Part shown: in pieces, positions 33,006 to 45,025 of the stretch
Layout of the letters: every line of letters starts with the position of its first letter
How positions within the stretch are numbered: the first letter of the stretch is position 1
Source of the DNA: Candidatus Termititenax sp.
GTDB lineage: Bacteria; Margulisbacteria; Riflemargulisbacteria; GWF2-35-9; DYQY01
Direction: 5' to 3'
Assembly: GCA_020719045.1 (NCBI GenBank)
Contig: DYQY01000011.1
Coordinates: 1-49,154, forward strand
Length of the DNA: 49,154 nucleotides
The notes under the pieces: model-generated
Told to the model about the DNA's origin: nothing
The model's database searches: none
The model's input: only the letters and a program-made list of their open reading frames with translations
Translations under genes and position numbers: made by a program

Positions 33006-33547
33006 TCGTATTTCCTTTTTTCGAGTATCAATTGTATTCTAACAGAAATATTATTAGGTGATAAGCCGTCTATTTTCATATCAACTATTTCTGTTGGAAT
33101 TGGTAACTCATTTAGTTTTCTAAGGAATAATGCTAAGTCTGCTTTATTGCACTTGAACTCCAATGAGCCTGGCACCATTGTTGTTTCGTTTGAGTCTATT
33201 TGTTTTGCTAAGGATAAATCTATTAGTTCAAAGGTAGATGGTAAGTTATTTATTACCTTTCTTTTAATCAATTCAGAGAGGTCTCCACGATATGATAGTT
33301 TTTCATTTAGTATTTGCTGTGTCTTTTCAATGTTTTCTTTTTTCATCATTGTTTCTGAAATTTGATTATTCATGTTGTTAATATCACTGCGAAAGGTTTG
33401 GATAAGCGTGTTGAAAGTGTTACCTTTTCGTATTTTTGGATATATTAGTATTTGAAGTAAAAGAATAGCTACTAGCACCAATAATACCCAGAGTAGGTAT
33501 TTCTTTTCTTCAGGTAAGAAAAAGTTGTTTCTTTTGGCTGTTTTCAT
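33002..33547 (-). CDS. PilO/GspM-like membrane protein
   Basis: 181 aa: one membrane span (about 16-36), a coiled coil (about 45-85) and a C-terminal small alpha/beta domain (SLEFKCNKADLALFLRKLNE, then PTEIVDMKIDG), the plan of PilO and GspM. These form the inner-membrane alignment complex of type IV pili or type II secretion with PilN/GspL. It overlaps both the GspL-like gene upstream and the fabZ-lpxA gene downstream by 4 nt each (ATGA). Confidence 0.75.
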   Translation of the reverse strand: MKTAKRNNFFLPEEKKYLLWVLLVLVAILLLQILIYPKIRKGNTFNTLIQTFRSDINNMNNQISETMMKKENIEKTQQILNEKLSYRGDLSELIKRKVINNLPSTFELIDLSLAKQIDSNETTMVPGSLEFKCNKADLALFLRKLNELPIPTEIVDMKIDGLSPNNISVRIQLILEKRKYE

Positions 33548-35010
33548 AATTGGACCTCGATTGTAAATCTTAGTGGTGTTTCTGGATGAATCCTTTTTAA
33601 TAATATTTTATTGTTTGGCATTGAGCTGTTTAGGTTTTTTAAGTATTTTAGTATTGGTTCTTCTTTCTTTGATTTTCCTGAGACGGTGATTCTTCTATTC
33701 CTCAGTTGGATTGTTATTTCAGAGAAAGGTATTTCAGGAGGTAGATTGCGAATGATTGTTTGAGTAACAAGAGTGATAGCATTGTTGTCTTTTGATTGAT
33801 TATCAAGTCTTTCCTCAAGTTTTTCTAGCTGTTTTAAGTTATATAGGGACTCTGTAATATCAATATATTGAGCTTTTGTTGCTGTGGATAAATCTTTAAG
33901 TCCATAGAGTGTTGCTTTTTTTACTTCTAAGGATTTGCTCATATTGAAGCTAACGATGAGAATAATACTTAGAGTAAGTAATGAAGCAGCAATAAATGAG
34001 GCTATCTCTTTGTCGATTATTTTCTTTGGAATCGTGTCATCTGCGTTAACTTTTTTAGGTATGTATGTAATGAAAATTTGCATATTTTGAACAATTGCTA
34101 CTGCTTTTTCAATAATTGTAATTAGTTTCTTTTCTTGAATAATATTAATTAAAGCGGAATTTGCATTAGTTTCAGGTAGTGGTGCATATTGGCATGGGAT
34201 TAACATTTTTTCAGATAAGATATTTGCTAGGTCTGAGTGTTTTAACTGGTCTGCAATAATGTAGCAGGACTTAATGGATAGTTTGTTTATTGAACAAATG
34301 AACTGAACTTCTTTTTGGATATCTGATAAAGTGTCGTTTACTAGTAGTCTGGTGTTAAACCCTAATTCTTTGTCAAAGTTTAGTCGTAGGTTGAGCTTAT
34401 TATTAATCTGGTTGTCAGAAAAACCATCTTCTCGCATGCATATTTTTAGTTTTTCAATTGAGAAAGGTAGTGTTGAGATAGCATTAATTTCTGTGCCTGT
34501 TTTTATAATAATATTGGTTTGTTTTTCTGTGATGTGGATAATTAGTGGTGTTTCTGTAAAGTCACTACTTTCAATTATTGATAAAGTTAAGCAGTAGTTA
34601 GCCGGTATCCATTGAATAGTCTTTTTTTTAACTATTTTAGTTAATTTTTTGGACATAGTTTTATATAAATCAATAGGAATTATTAAGACAGATAGTAGGT
34701 ATTCGCTTTTATCGCTATGGTTTTCGGATACAATTTTATACTTTATAACGGTGTTTTTTGTTGAGTAGTAGTTGTTTGTGAGTTTATTAATTAGTGATTC
34801 ATGGAAGTTATCGGTTGCTCCAATAGTTAGGCTAATAAAGGTTGTTTGGATGCTAGATGTTTCTGGGACTACAATTACTCGATCGATATTTTTTCTAAGT
34901 TCTGGTTCTAAATTAGATGGGCATGATGTTTTTATTACTTTATGCTCATCATTGATTATAAGAAATAGTGTTTCTTTATCCGTAATATGTACAACTAAAT
35001 GATTAGACAT
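33544..35010 (-). CDS. GspL-like protein (PilM-type actin fold plus PilN-type membrane part)
   Basis: 488 aa. The first ~300 residues look like a divergent actin-like PilM/GspL cytoplasmic domain (alternating strands such as LVVHITDKETLFLIIN and PLIIHITEKQTNIII). One membrane span lies at about 335-355. A coiled coil (about 360-410) and a ferredoxin-like periplasmic domain follow (IPFSEITIQLRNRRITVSG). This is GspL, or PilM and PilN fused. It would pair with the PilO/GspM-like protein of the next gene as a pilus/secretion platform. Other pil/gsp genes are not in the window. A GGGGGA ribosome site precedes the ATG. Confidence 0.7.
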   Translation of the reverse strand: MSNHLVVHITDKETLFLIINDEHKVIKTSCPSNLEPELRKNIDRVIVVPETSSIQTTFISLTIGATDNFHESLINKLTNNYYSTKNTVIKYKIVSENHSDKSEYLLSVLIIPIDLYKTMSKKLTKIVKKKTIQWIPANYCLTLSIIESSDFTETPLIIHITEKQTNIIIKTGTEINAISTLPFSIEKLKICMREDGFSDNQINNKLNLRLNFDKELGFNTRLLVNDTLSDIQKEVQFICSINKLSIKSCYIIADQLKHSDLANILSEKMLIPCQYAPLPETNANSALINIIQEKKLITIIEKAVAIVQNMQIFITYIPKKVNADDTIPKKIIDKEIASFIAASLLTLSIILIVSFNMSKSLEVKKATLYGLKDLSTATKAQYIDITESLYNLKQLEKLEERLDNQSKDNNAITLVTQTIIRNLPPEIPFSEITIQLRNRRITVSGKSKKEEPILKYLKNLNSSMPNNKILLKRIHPETPLRFTIEVQL

Positions 35011-35029
35011 AAATCCCCCAATTTTTTAA

Positions 35030-35035
35030 ATTATA
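35030..35035 (-). promoter_or_regulatory. -10 box of the gspL-pilO-fabZlpxA-lpxB operon
   Basis: Minus strand TATAAT, about 20 nt before the GspL-like ATG, with a ribosome site in between. The -35 is poor (GTGCAA at 17 nt). Confidence 0.45.
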
Positions 35036-35069
35036 ACTTTAATTTTTATTAGTTGCACTAATTTGGCAG

Positions 35070-36305
35070 TTAATAAATCGATAAGGTTCCATTAGCAAAA
35101 GCCACGCTACCTTTGCCAGCCTCTTCAATAAGGTTAAAGGAGTTAAACATTTTGTATTCGTAAGAAAGCGCTTGTTTGTTTAGCTTGGATAAGTTTATAG
35201 CTGTTGTAAATACATTGTCTCCCTTGATTTTATCTAGCCCTTTACCATCATCAGCCAAGATAATGCTTTTATCGTGGTATTTATCAGAGAACTTTAACGC
35301 TATGTATATCATTTTTTTATCAGTATTTGAGAGTGCAGTTATTTTATAAGTTGAAGGAGTTATGGTTTGAAGTTTAATTTCTATAGACTTGGCTGTTTGC
35401 TCTAGATTATTACGTACAGGTAATAGTGCTAAATCTACACCAAGCTCGTTTTTTATTCTTTTCCTAAGGTTATCGGTTCTAGCTATAATATAGGCAAATT
35501 CTGCTCGAGTAATAGCTTTATTTGGTTGTATTTCTTTGCTACTCGTCCACTCTCTTGGAAGGTAGCCAGATATAGCAATATCAGATATTAGTTTCTCGTC
35601 AGTGAGATTATAGTTAAGGTCAAGGAACGGTTTGTTCTGAGAAGTGTTTGTTATAGTTATAAGAGATTTGATTATTGTGGCTAGTTCTTTTCTTGAGATA
35701 TAGGAGTTAGTTCCAAAGAGGCCACTTTCTTTAGGTTCAACGAGGTTTCTGTTTAAAGCTGTTTGAATATACTCATATGCCCAATGGTTGGGAAAAAGAT
35801 CTTTGAAATGGTACCTTGTTTTATACCCTAAAGGTTGAATGTTATTTAATTTTAGCAGTGTTTGTACTAATTCAGCTTTAGTTAAGAAATTGTCTGGCTT
35901 AAAGAAGTCTGTACCAAAATATGAGCTAATAATTTCCATGGTAAGCAAAATATCAATTTCTTTTTTAAACGGACTAAGATAGCAATCAAGTAACGTCTTA
36001 AGTGTTAAGATGTTAATATCTTTATTAGTTGTTTGTTGGTCATTTCTTGCTGATAGCTGAAAAGTTCTTTTCCCTGGATATTGTTTTGGTATCTCAAAGC
36101 GAAACAATCCTTTTTCAACCTTAATTTTGTTGTTGTTTAAATAAAGGCTGTCTGTTTTCTTTACTTCGCCAAAGATTATTGTCTTTTCTGTAGTAATAAT
36201 AGGGTCATTATTAATAGGAGAAATGATTCTGATTATTGGTTGTTCGGCAAAAACAAAAGACAGTAATACAAAGATATATAAGTATTTGCTAATAGATATT
36301 TTCAT
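35070..36305 (-). CDS. Exported SLH-domain protein
   Basis: 411 aa from the ATG at 36303-36305, which gives a clean signal peptide (MKISISKYLYIFVLLSFVFA) and lies 1 nt after the atpC stop. A longer start inside atpC would bury the signal. After an N-terminal Ig-like strand-rich part (about 20-90) come SLH-like repeats: FKDLFPNHWAYEYIQTALNR, ISRKELATIIKSLI, then ITRAEFAYIIARTDN. A C-terminal beta domain ends the protein. SLH domains bind peptidoglycan-linked polymers or, in some diderms, polyamine-modified peptidoglycan. It lacks a beta-barrel, so it is probably periplasmic. It lies between the ATP synthase and the lipid A genes. Confidence 0.8.
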   Translation of the reverse strand: MKISISKYLYIFVLLSFVFAEQPIIRIISPINNDPIITTEKTIIFGEVKKTDSLYLNNNKIKVEKGLFRFEIPKQYPGKRTFQLSARNDQQTTNKDINILTLKTLLDCYLSPFKKEIDILLTMEIISSYFGTDFFKPDNFLTKAELVQTLLKLNNIQPLGYKTRYHFKDLFPNHWAYEYIQTALNRNLVEPKESGLFGTNSYISRKELATIIKSLITITNTSQNKPFLDLNYNLTDEKLISDIAISGYLPREWTSSKEIQPNKAITRAEFAYIIARTDNLRKRIKNELGVDLALLPVRNNLEQTAKSIEIKLQTITPSTYKITALSNTDKKMIYIALKFSDKYHDKSIILADDGKGLDKIKGDNVFTTAINLSKLNKQALSYEYKMFNSFNLIEEAGKGSVAFANGTLSIY

Positions 36306-36306
36306 C

Positions 36307-36548
36307 CTAACAGAAAATAATAGCTTTATTAGCCTCAATTAACAATAATGAATCTTCTTTTATTGTAATTCTTCTTTTGGGACCTTCTTCTTTTTTGTCT
36401 ATTAAAACTATTTCACCTTTTTTTAGCACTGTTAGGTAGTTGGCATGATTGTCTAGAAAAGTGACTACACCATCTACTGCTTTGCCGGAGAAACCATAGA
36501 TATCTCCCTCAAAAACCATTGATTCAGAACCAGAGACTCTCAGATGCA

Positions 36549-36549
<1 letters not shown>
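36307..36549 (-). CDS. atpC: ATP synthase epsilon subunit, short form
   Basis: 80 aa: only the N-terminal beta-sandwich (MHLRVSGSESMVFEGDIYGF, HANYLTVLKKGEIVLI). The C-terminal helical hairpin that inhibits rotation in the usual ~135 aa subunit is absent. The start overlaps the atpD stop by 1 nt. It links gamma to the c-ring, but the regulatory inhibition by the epsilon C-terminus should be missing. Confidence 0.85.
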
Positions 36550-38752
<2,203 letters not shown>

Positions 38753-38760
<8 letters not shown>

Positions 38761-40282
38761 TATGTATGTAAATCTCTTTAATTACTTTTGGTAATATTTC
38801 GTTAAGTTCAGCAATATTTTCTTCTGTTACATTTTTTGAGCTATCTATTTTTTCATAGAGTGCAGGAGCAAATTCTTTAAAAAACTTAATAAAATCATCT
38901 TGAAAGTGATGAACCTTATCTAGAGGTACTTCATCAAGGAATCCATTTATCGCAGTGTAGATAGTTAGAACTTGGTCAGTAACATAGATTAGATGGTGTT
39001 CTTTTTGTTTTAATACTTGGATTAGTGTTTTACCTCTCTTTAATTGAAGAGTAGTCATTTCATCTAGGTCTGATGCAAAAAGTGAGAATTTTTCTTTTTC
39101 TCTGTATTGTGCAAGAGTAATTCTAAGTAAGCCTGCTACTTTTTTCATAGCCTTAATCTGCGCTGCTCCACCAACTCTGGAAACAGAGATACCAGGGTTT
39201 ACTGCTGGTCTTAGGTTAGCGTTAAATAACTCAGAGGAAAGGAAAATCTGACCGTCAGTAATAGAAATTACGTTAGTTGGAATATATGCCGATACGTCTC
39301 CAGCTTGCGTTTCAATGATTGGAAGCGCTGTCATGGATCCTCCACCTAATTCATCGTTAAGCTGTGCAGCTCTTTCAAGAAGTCTGGAGTGTGTATAGAA
39401 AATGTCTCCTGGGTAAGCTTCTCTTCCAGGCGGTCTTTTTAATAGAAGCGATATGTTTCTATATGCATGAGCGTGTTTTGTTAAGTCGTCATAAATAACG
39501 AGTGTTCTTTGTCCATTAAACATGAAGTGTTCTGCCATTGCACACCCAGCGTATGGAGCATAGAATTGTAGTGCTGAAGGTGCAGAAGCTGGAGCGTTTA
39601 CTATAATGGTGTATTCCATTGCTTGGTGTTCTTCTAGCGTTCTTTTTAGTTTTGCTACAGAGGAGTTTTTTTGCCCGATTGATACATACACGCAAATAAC
39701 ATTTTTACCTTTTTGATTAATTATTGTATCAACAGCAAGCGCTGTTTTACCTGTTTGTCTGTCACCGATAATAAGTTCTCTTTGACCATGGCCGATTGGA
39801 ACCATAGCATCTATGGTTATGTATCCTGTTTGAAGAGGTGTATCAACTGGTTTTCTTTCAATGATTCCTGGAGGAACAATGGTCAATGGTCTATGTCCTT
39901 CAGCTTTAATGTCGCCTAACCCATCCATTGGTTCACCTTGTGCATCAATAACTCTACCTAGGAATTCTTTTCCAACAGGTATTTCAATAATACGGTCAGT
40001 TTTTTTGACGGAGTGACCTTCTTTAACTTTATTGTGTCTTTCTAAAACAACAGCAACTAGTTCTTCTTTTTCAAGATTAAAAACTACACCGAAAACGTTA
40101 TTACCAAAGTCTAGGATTTCGCCCATAAGCGCACCAGGAAGTCCAGCTACTCTAGCGATTCCGTCTCCACTATCTAAAACAATTCCTACTTCTTGTTTTT
40201 TTACTGTGTCGCTATAGTTTTCTATTTGTTTAAGGATCTCTTCAACAAGGCTCATTTTGTGCTCTATTTTTTCTCCAAGCAT
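38753..40282 (-). CDS. atpA: ATP synthase alpha subunit
   Basis: 509 aa, the non-catalytic nucleotide-binding F1 subunit. Walker A GDRQTGKT, then the arginine finger region [12 protein letters not shown], and QREKEKF-like C-terminal part ([18 protein letters not shown]). The first ATG (40282) has AAAGGG at good distance; a second in-frame ATG at 40255 begins [12 protein letters not shown], nearer the usual start, so the N-terminus is slightly uncertain. Confidence 0.96.
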
Positions 40283-40285
40283 TTT

Positions 40286-40843
40286 TTATCCCTTTCTTTG
40301 TATAATGTCTTTTATTTTGTCGACTCTTTTTCTTATTGTTGCGTCTACTTCACCAGCATGCCAACGAAGCTTAAATCCGCCCAACATATTTGGTACGGTC
40401 TTATAGATAAATTCAACTTTTTTATCTTGGTTAGCATCTTCTATTTTTCGTTTATAGAAGGCAAGAATCTTTTCATCAATTGGATATCTTGAGATGACCT
40501 CTACTAATAGAAGATTATTTCTTTCAGCAAAGTAATCTTTGAATGTGTGCATTATGTAACTTAGTTTATGAAGTAAGTTTTGTCTTAGTAAATATACTAG
40601 GAAAGCAATAGTGTACTCTGATGGGTCTTTTAAAAGCTTGATAATTAATTGTGTAAGGATATTTTCTCTTACAGTATGAGACACAATGATACTTTCAAGG
40701 TAATACTTAATTTGTCTGTTATCAGAAATAAACCAATGTACTTCATATAGCTCTTTGACTATACGAACAGTTTCTTTTGAGTCATTTTTTTTGACAATAG
40801 ACTGAAAAAGGTTATGGTAGGCAATTTCTTCTCTTTTACTCAA
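40286..40843 (-). CDS. atpH: ATP synthase delta subunit
   Basis: 185 aa, the peripheral-stalk link between alpha/beta crown and subunit b. Helical N-terminal domain and the C-terminal landmark MLGGFKLRWHAGEVDATIRKRVDK (conserved LGGF and D-S-rich helix, here DATIRKR). It overlaps atpF by 8 nt. Confidence 0.9.
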   Translation of the reverse strand: MSKREEIAYHNLFQSIVKKNDSKETVRIVKELYEVHWFISDNRQIKYYLESIIVSHTVRENILTQLIIKLLKDPSEYTIAFLVYLLRQNLLHKLSYIMHTFKDYFAERNNLLLVEVISRYPIDEKILAFYKRKIEDANQDKKVEFIYKTVPNMLGGFKLRWHAGEVDATIRKRVDKIKDIIQRKG

Positions 40844-41324
40844 CCGAAGTTACCACCTTTTTTATTTCTTCCATAACTTTTTTATCAAGATCTTCGTCAA
40901 CAACATTGTAAAGAACTTGTTTGATTGATTTAGCAATAATGTTAGATACGTCTTTACGAACTTCCTGGAATGCTTTGTTCTTTTCTTTTGTTATTTCTTG
41001 ATGTGCTTTTTCTAAAACCGAAGAAGCTTCCATGTGTGCTTTTTGAATAAGGTCATGTCTAATTACTGAGCATTCGTGCTTTGTATCAGTAAGTATTTTT
41101 TTTCTTCTTTCAGCAGCACTTGCGCTTTCCTCTTTAATTTTTTCAGTTAGTTCTAGTATCTCTTTGTTACGTCGTTCGTATGAGCTTTGTAGGCTTTCTA
41201 TTTTTTTTCTTCTGGCTTCTATGAAATAAAATAGCTTAGGCCAAATAGCATAACGAACGATGAATAGCATTAGTAGAAATGCTATTAGGTTCCAGATTAT
41301 AAGTAAACTATTATGGCTTTCCAT
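40836..41324 (-). CDS. atpF: ATP synthase b subunit
   Basis: 162 aa: one N-terminal membrane span (about 8-28, IWNLIAFLLMLFIVRYAIWP) and a long charged coiled coil, the stator stalk. It lies 2 bp after atpE. Confidence 0.92.
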   Translation of the reverse strand: MESHNSLLIIWNLIAFLLMLFIVRYAIWPKLFYFIEARRKKIESLQSSYERRNKEILELTEKIKEESASAAERRKKILTDTKHECSVIRHDLIQKAHMEASSVLEKAHQEITKEKNKAFQEVRKDVSNIIAKSIKQVLYNVVDEDLDKKVMEEIKKVVTSVE

Positions 41325-41326
41325 AA

Positions 41327-41611
<285 letters not shown>

Positions 41612-41641
41612 TCACTACTTACTTTTCACTTTTCACTATTC

Positions 41642-42352
41642 TTAGTGTCCCTTATACATATTGTCTGTTACGTATATCGCTGATAGATAAGCGAAAACAT
41701 ATGCCTGAATAAATGCTACCATTAATTCAAAAAGCATCATTACTGTAAGAACAATAATGTCAAAAGGCACAAAAAATATTGATTTAATGGTTTCAGTTAA
41801 TGAAAGAAGAATCATTATTGTTAAATGACCTGCAAACATGTTTGCATATAGTCTTATTCCTAAAGAAAAAGCTTTAGAAACTAAAGAAACTAGTTCAAGC
41901 GGGAACATAATAACTCTCATTGGCCAAGCAACTCCTGAAGGAGTTAGATCAACAAAGAAAGATATTACTCCTTTATTCTTGATTCCCATAAAGATACTGA
42001 TTAAGATAACCATACAAGCAAGTGAGCCCGTTACATATATGTTTGCTGTTAAAGAGTGACCTCTAGGTATTAGTCCAGCAAGGTTATGAATTAATACATA
42101 GAAGAAAAGAGTAAGGATGAATGGCATCCAATACTTATAGTCCTCTGCTGAGTGGTATAGACCACGTATTTGAGTTTCCAGAAACTCATAAATAAGTTCA
42201 AATATCGATTGAATCTTGTTTGGAATAATATCAAACTTAGCTGTGCCAACTAAAATTATTACGATAACTGGAATAAATAATAGAAGCACATCGCGTGTAA
42301 CGTGAAAGAAATGTGCAATAATGATTAACTCTTTTAAGATAAAATCTATCAT
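41642..42352 (-). CDS. atpB: ATP synthase a subunit
   Basis: 236 aa, multi-pass. The essential Arg is in LGIRLYANMFAGH. It opens the operon order atpB-E-F-H-A-G-D-C, complete and without atpI. A GGAG site lies before the ATG. Confidence 0.94.
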   Translation of the reverse strand: MIDFILKELIIIAHFFHVTRDVLLLFIPVIVIILVGTAKFDIIPNKIQSIFELIYEFLETQIRGLYHSAEDYKYWMPFILTLFFYVLIHNLAGLIPRGHSLTANIYVTGSLACMVILISIFMGIKNKGVISFFVDLTPSGVAWPMRVIMFPLELVSLVSKAFSLGIRLYANMFAGHLTIMILLSLTETIKSIFFVPFDIIVLTVMMLFELMVAFIQAYVFAYLSAIYVTDNMYKGH

Positions 42353-42375
42353 AAGTTATCTCCAAACTGAAACGT

Positions 42376-42404
42376 ATCTTACACCCGCCAAATTAATCAG
42401 TAAA
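42376..42404 (-). promoter_or_regulatory. Possible promoter of the atp operon
   Basis: Minus strand TTTACT (42399-42404), 17-nt spacer, TAAGAT (42376-42381), followed by a 5' leader with a GGAG site. The -35 is weak, so this is tentative. Confidence 0.35.
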
Positions 42405-42475
42405 TCATTAAATATAGGTTATTTTTTTGCTATTTCTTTCTTTCTTTTATTTTTGACAAGCAATTTAATGGATAT

Positions 42476-43870
42476 TTATGCTTTTTCAAGAAAAAGCTTA
42501 TACGCCTTATACGTCATGTAGATATCTAGCTTTGAGCAACATTCCATTGGTGAGTGCATTGCAAGTACTGGTGTTCCCATGTCTACTATTTCCATTCCAT
42601 ATTCAGCTAGGTACTTTGCAACAGTTCCCCCGCCACCTTCATCAACTTTTCCAAGTTCTCCTGTTTGCCAAACTATGTTGTTCTTGTTCAATAGAAGTCT
42701 GAGTTTTGTGACGTATTCTGCATTTGCATCTGAACTGCCAGATTTTCCTCTTGAACCACCGTACTTTTCCATGGATACACCATAACCTATTTTGGCGGAG
42801 TTTCTGGATTCAAATACTTCTTTCCAGTCTGGGTCATATGCACCTGTAACATCGCCAGAGATAGCTAGACTATTGAAAAGACACTCATCAATGTTGATTG
42901 CATCTGGTTTTTCACCTAAGTTAATAAATGCTTGCTTAATAATCTGTTTAATAAATGCGCTTTTTGCTCCAGTGTTGCCATCTGAACCGATTTCTTCTTT
43001 GTCTACGAGCCATACCACTATCGGTTTATCATAGTTTTTTGCGTTAATAATTGCCTGAAGTGCATTATAAGAACAAACTCTGTCGTCGTGTCCGTATGCT
43101 CCTATCATGGATCTATCAAAGCCAAGCTCTCTTGCTTTTCCAGCAGGCACTATTTCTATTTCAGCAGTTGTGAAGTCTTCCTCTGTAATCCCGTATTTTT
43201 CGTTAAGGAGTTTTAAAATATTTAGCTTAACCGAGCTTTTTTTGTCTTTCTCTTCTTCGTCAGGAATATATGGGATGTTCCCAACTAATAGGTTTAATTG
43301 TTCGCCAGTAATAGCATCTTTAATCTTTTTATCTTCTTGTACTTTTGAAGATAAGTGAGGAAGAAGGTCCGCTATAAAGAAAACTGGATCATTTTCATCT
43401 TCTCCGATAGAGATATCAATCCTTTGACCTTCTTTATTATAAATAACACCATGAATTGCTAAAGCACGAGATACCCATTGGTATTTTTTGATTCCACCAT
43501 AGTAGTGAGTTTTAAGATAAGCAAGGTCAGTGTCTTCATACAAAGGGTTAGGTTTTAAATCAAGCCTTGGGCAATCTAAGTGGGAAACTATGATATTTAC
43601 ACCTTTAGTTAAGTCGCAATTGTTAGGCATCCTTACTATTCCTACATTTTTTTCTTTATGCGTTATAAAGAAATTGTTGCCGGTTTTTTCAGTAAAGCCT
43701 TTTCCTTTAAGTGAGTCAATGCAATATGAGACTGCTTGTCTTTCTGTTTTATAGTTAGATAAAAACTCCATGTAACTCTTGTTATGTTCGTTAATGGTGT
43801 CTTTGTTTATGTCTTTGTTTTCCCAACCGTTTGTTTTTTTGTATTCAAGTTTCTTTGAAATATCTTCCAT
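42476..43870 (-). CDS. apeA: M18-family aminopeptidase
   Basis: 464 aa. Zinc aminopeptidase of the aspartyl-aminopeptidase (M18) family, cytosolic. Metal and catalytic residues appear as VSHLDCPRLDLKP, GAYGHDDRVCSY, VDKEEIGSDG (catalytic Glu and ligand), GDVTGAYDP and LAMHSPMECC. Insert GGSRGKSGSSDANAE and VDEGGGGTVAKYLAE are typical. It trims N-terminal residues from peptides. AAGGAG site before the ATG; promoter with extended -10 upstream. Confidence 0.93.
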   Translation of the reverse strand: MEDISKKLEYKKTNGWENKDINKDTINEHNKSYMEFLSNYKTERQAVSYCIDSLKGKGFTEKTGNNFFITHKEKNVGIVRMPNNCDLTKGVNIIVSHLDCPRLDLKPNPLYEDTDLAYLKTHYYGGIKKYQWVSRALAIHGVIYNKEGQRIDISIGEDENDPVFFIADLLPHLSSKVQEDKKIKDAITGEQLNLLVGNIPYIPDEEEKDKKSSVKLNILKLLNEKYGITEEDFTTAEIEIVPAGKARELGFDRSMIGAYGHDDRVCSYNALQAIINAKNYDKPIVVWLVDKEEIGSDGNTGAKSAFIKQIIKQAFINLGEKPDAINIDECLFNSLAISGDVTGAYDPDWKEVFESRNSAKIGYGVSMEKYGGSRGKSGSSDANAEYVTKLRLLLNKNNIVWQTGELGKVDEGGGGTVAKYLAEYGMEIVDMGTPVLAMHSPMECCSKLDIYMTYKAYKLFLEKA

Positions 43871-43934
43871 TTTTTGCTCCTTTTTATTGAACCATACTCC
43901 TTTTGTTGATTTAGAAGTACCCCCAATGCTTCTT

Positions 43935-43943
43935 ATTATAGCA
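43935..43943 (-). promoter_or_regulatory. Extended -10 promoter of the M18 aminopeptidase gene
   Basis: Minus strand TGC-TATAAT, identical to the element upstream of tRNA-Pro. Confidence 0.55.
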
Positions 43944-43953
43944 AAATAAAACG

Positions 43954-43982
43954 TTGATAAAATAGCTTATTTAAAGTAATGT
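43954..43982 (+). promoter_or_regulatory. Promoter of the UPF0104-type membrane protein gene
   Basis: TTGATA (43954-43959), 17-nt spacer, TAATGT (43977-43982), 16 nt before the ATG. It is divergent from and close to the aminopeptidase promoter. Confidence 0.45.
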
Positions 43983-43998
43983 TTAATTACGAAAGATT

Positions 43999-45006
43999 AT
44001 GGTAAAAAAAACTAAAAAAAATAAAAATAGAATTGTCCCTTTAATCGTTTCGGCGATAGTTTTTATCCTTTTTATTGTTTCGGTAGTAGTTCTTATCGAT
44101 AAATTAAAGGATGTAGCTATTGGCGATGTTCTTGATAGTTTGAATTTGCTTGATAACTCTAAGATTTTATTAGCATTTGTGCTGATGTTTTTTAGTTATA
44201 CTATTTTTACTCTTTATGATTTTTTGGCTGTGGCATATCTTGGGTACTCAGTTAAGTTCCGTAAAATATTCATGGGATCTTTTATTAGCTATGTAATTAG
44301 TGAGAACATCGGTTTTGCATTAATTAGTGGTTCAACTATTCGTTATAAGTATTACAGTGAGTGGGGTATCCCTCCAAAACACATCGCAAAAGCAATTTCT
44401 TTTTGCACAATTACTTTTTGGTTAGGTATGTTTACAGTTGCTGGTGCTTTTTTGACTATTTATCCAATTGCAATACCAGATGCGTCCATATTTAGTAACT
44501 TGCTTTTATATAGTGGGAAATTACTTGGTCCATTAATGTTAGGAGTTGTTGGATTTTATTTTTTCGTTGGTGTATTAAGAAAAACTCCTTTAAAGATAAG
44601 AGGATCTCAATATATTGTTCCTTCTAATCGGCTTGCCTTTTTGCAGTTATTTATTGGAGTAGCTGATTTTATGGTAGGTTCTGCCTTATTTTACGTGTTA
44701 TTACCTTCTTCGGACTTGTTAACCTATTTTCAATTTACAAGTTTTTTTATGTTTGTAAAAGTTATTGTGCTTTTTAGTAATATTCCTGCTGGGTTAGGGA
44801 TTTTTGAAACGTTAATGCTTATGTTTCTAGCCCCTTATTACACAGATGTTGCAGTACTTGGGTCAATTGTTATATATAGAGTTATTTATTATATTTTTCC
44901 TTTATTTTTGGCTTTATTTATTTATGGATATAATGAATTTAAAACTGGCCACAGACGCTTTAAAGCTTTGCAAAGATTAGTCCGTTTTAAAAAACGAAAC
45001 GATTAG
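43999..45006 (+). CDS. UPF0104 / MprF-flippase-like membrane protein
   Basis: 335 aa with a basic N-terminus and about 7-8 membrane spans. The motif ENIGFALISGSTIRYKYY matches the conserved G-S-IRYRYY region of the lysyl-phosphatidylglycerol flippase domain of MprF and its YbhN-like relatives. The soluble aminoacyl-transfer domain of MprF is absent, so it may move a lipid but should not make lysyl-PG. A weak GAAAG lies before the ATG. Confidence 0.82.
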   Translation: MVKKTKKNKNRIVPLIVSAIVFILFIVSVVVLIDKLKDVAIGDVLDSLNLLDNSKILLAFVLMFFSYTIFTLYDFLAVAYLGYSVKFRKIFMGSFISYVISENIGFALISGSTIRYKYYSEWGIPPKHIAKAISFCTITFWLGMFTVAGAFLTIYPIAIPDASIFSNLLLYSGKLLGPLMLGVVGFYFFVGVLRKTPLKIRGSQYIVPSNRLAFLQLFIGVADFMVGSALFYVLLPSSDLLTYFQFTSFFMFVKVIVLFSNIPAGLGIFETLMLMFLAPYYTDVAVLGSIVIYRVIYYIFPLFLALFIYGYNEFKTGHRRFKALQRLVRFKKRND

Positions 45007-45025
45007 ACCCTTCCGACAGGTTTTA

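Noticed and set aside
40193-40492. 99-aa plus-strand ORF opposite atpA/atpH
   Set aside because: Overlaps two certain genes on the other strand; hydrophobic by codon mirroring.
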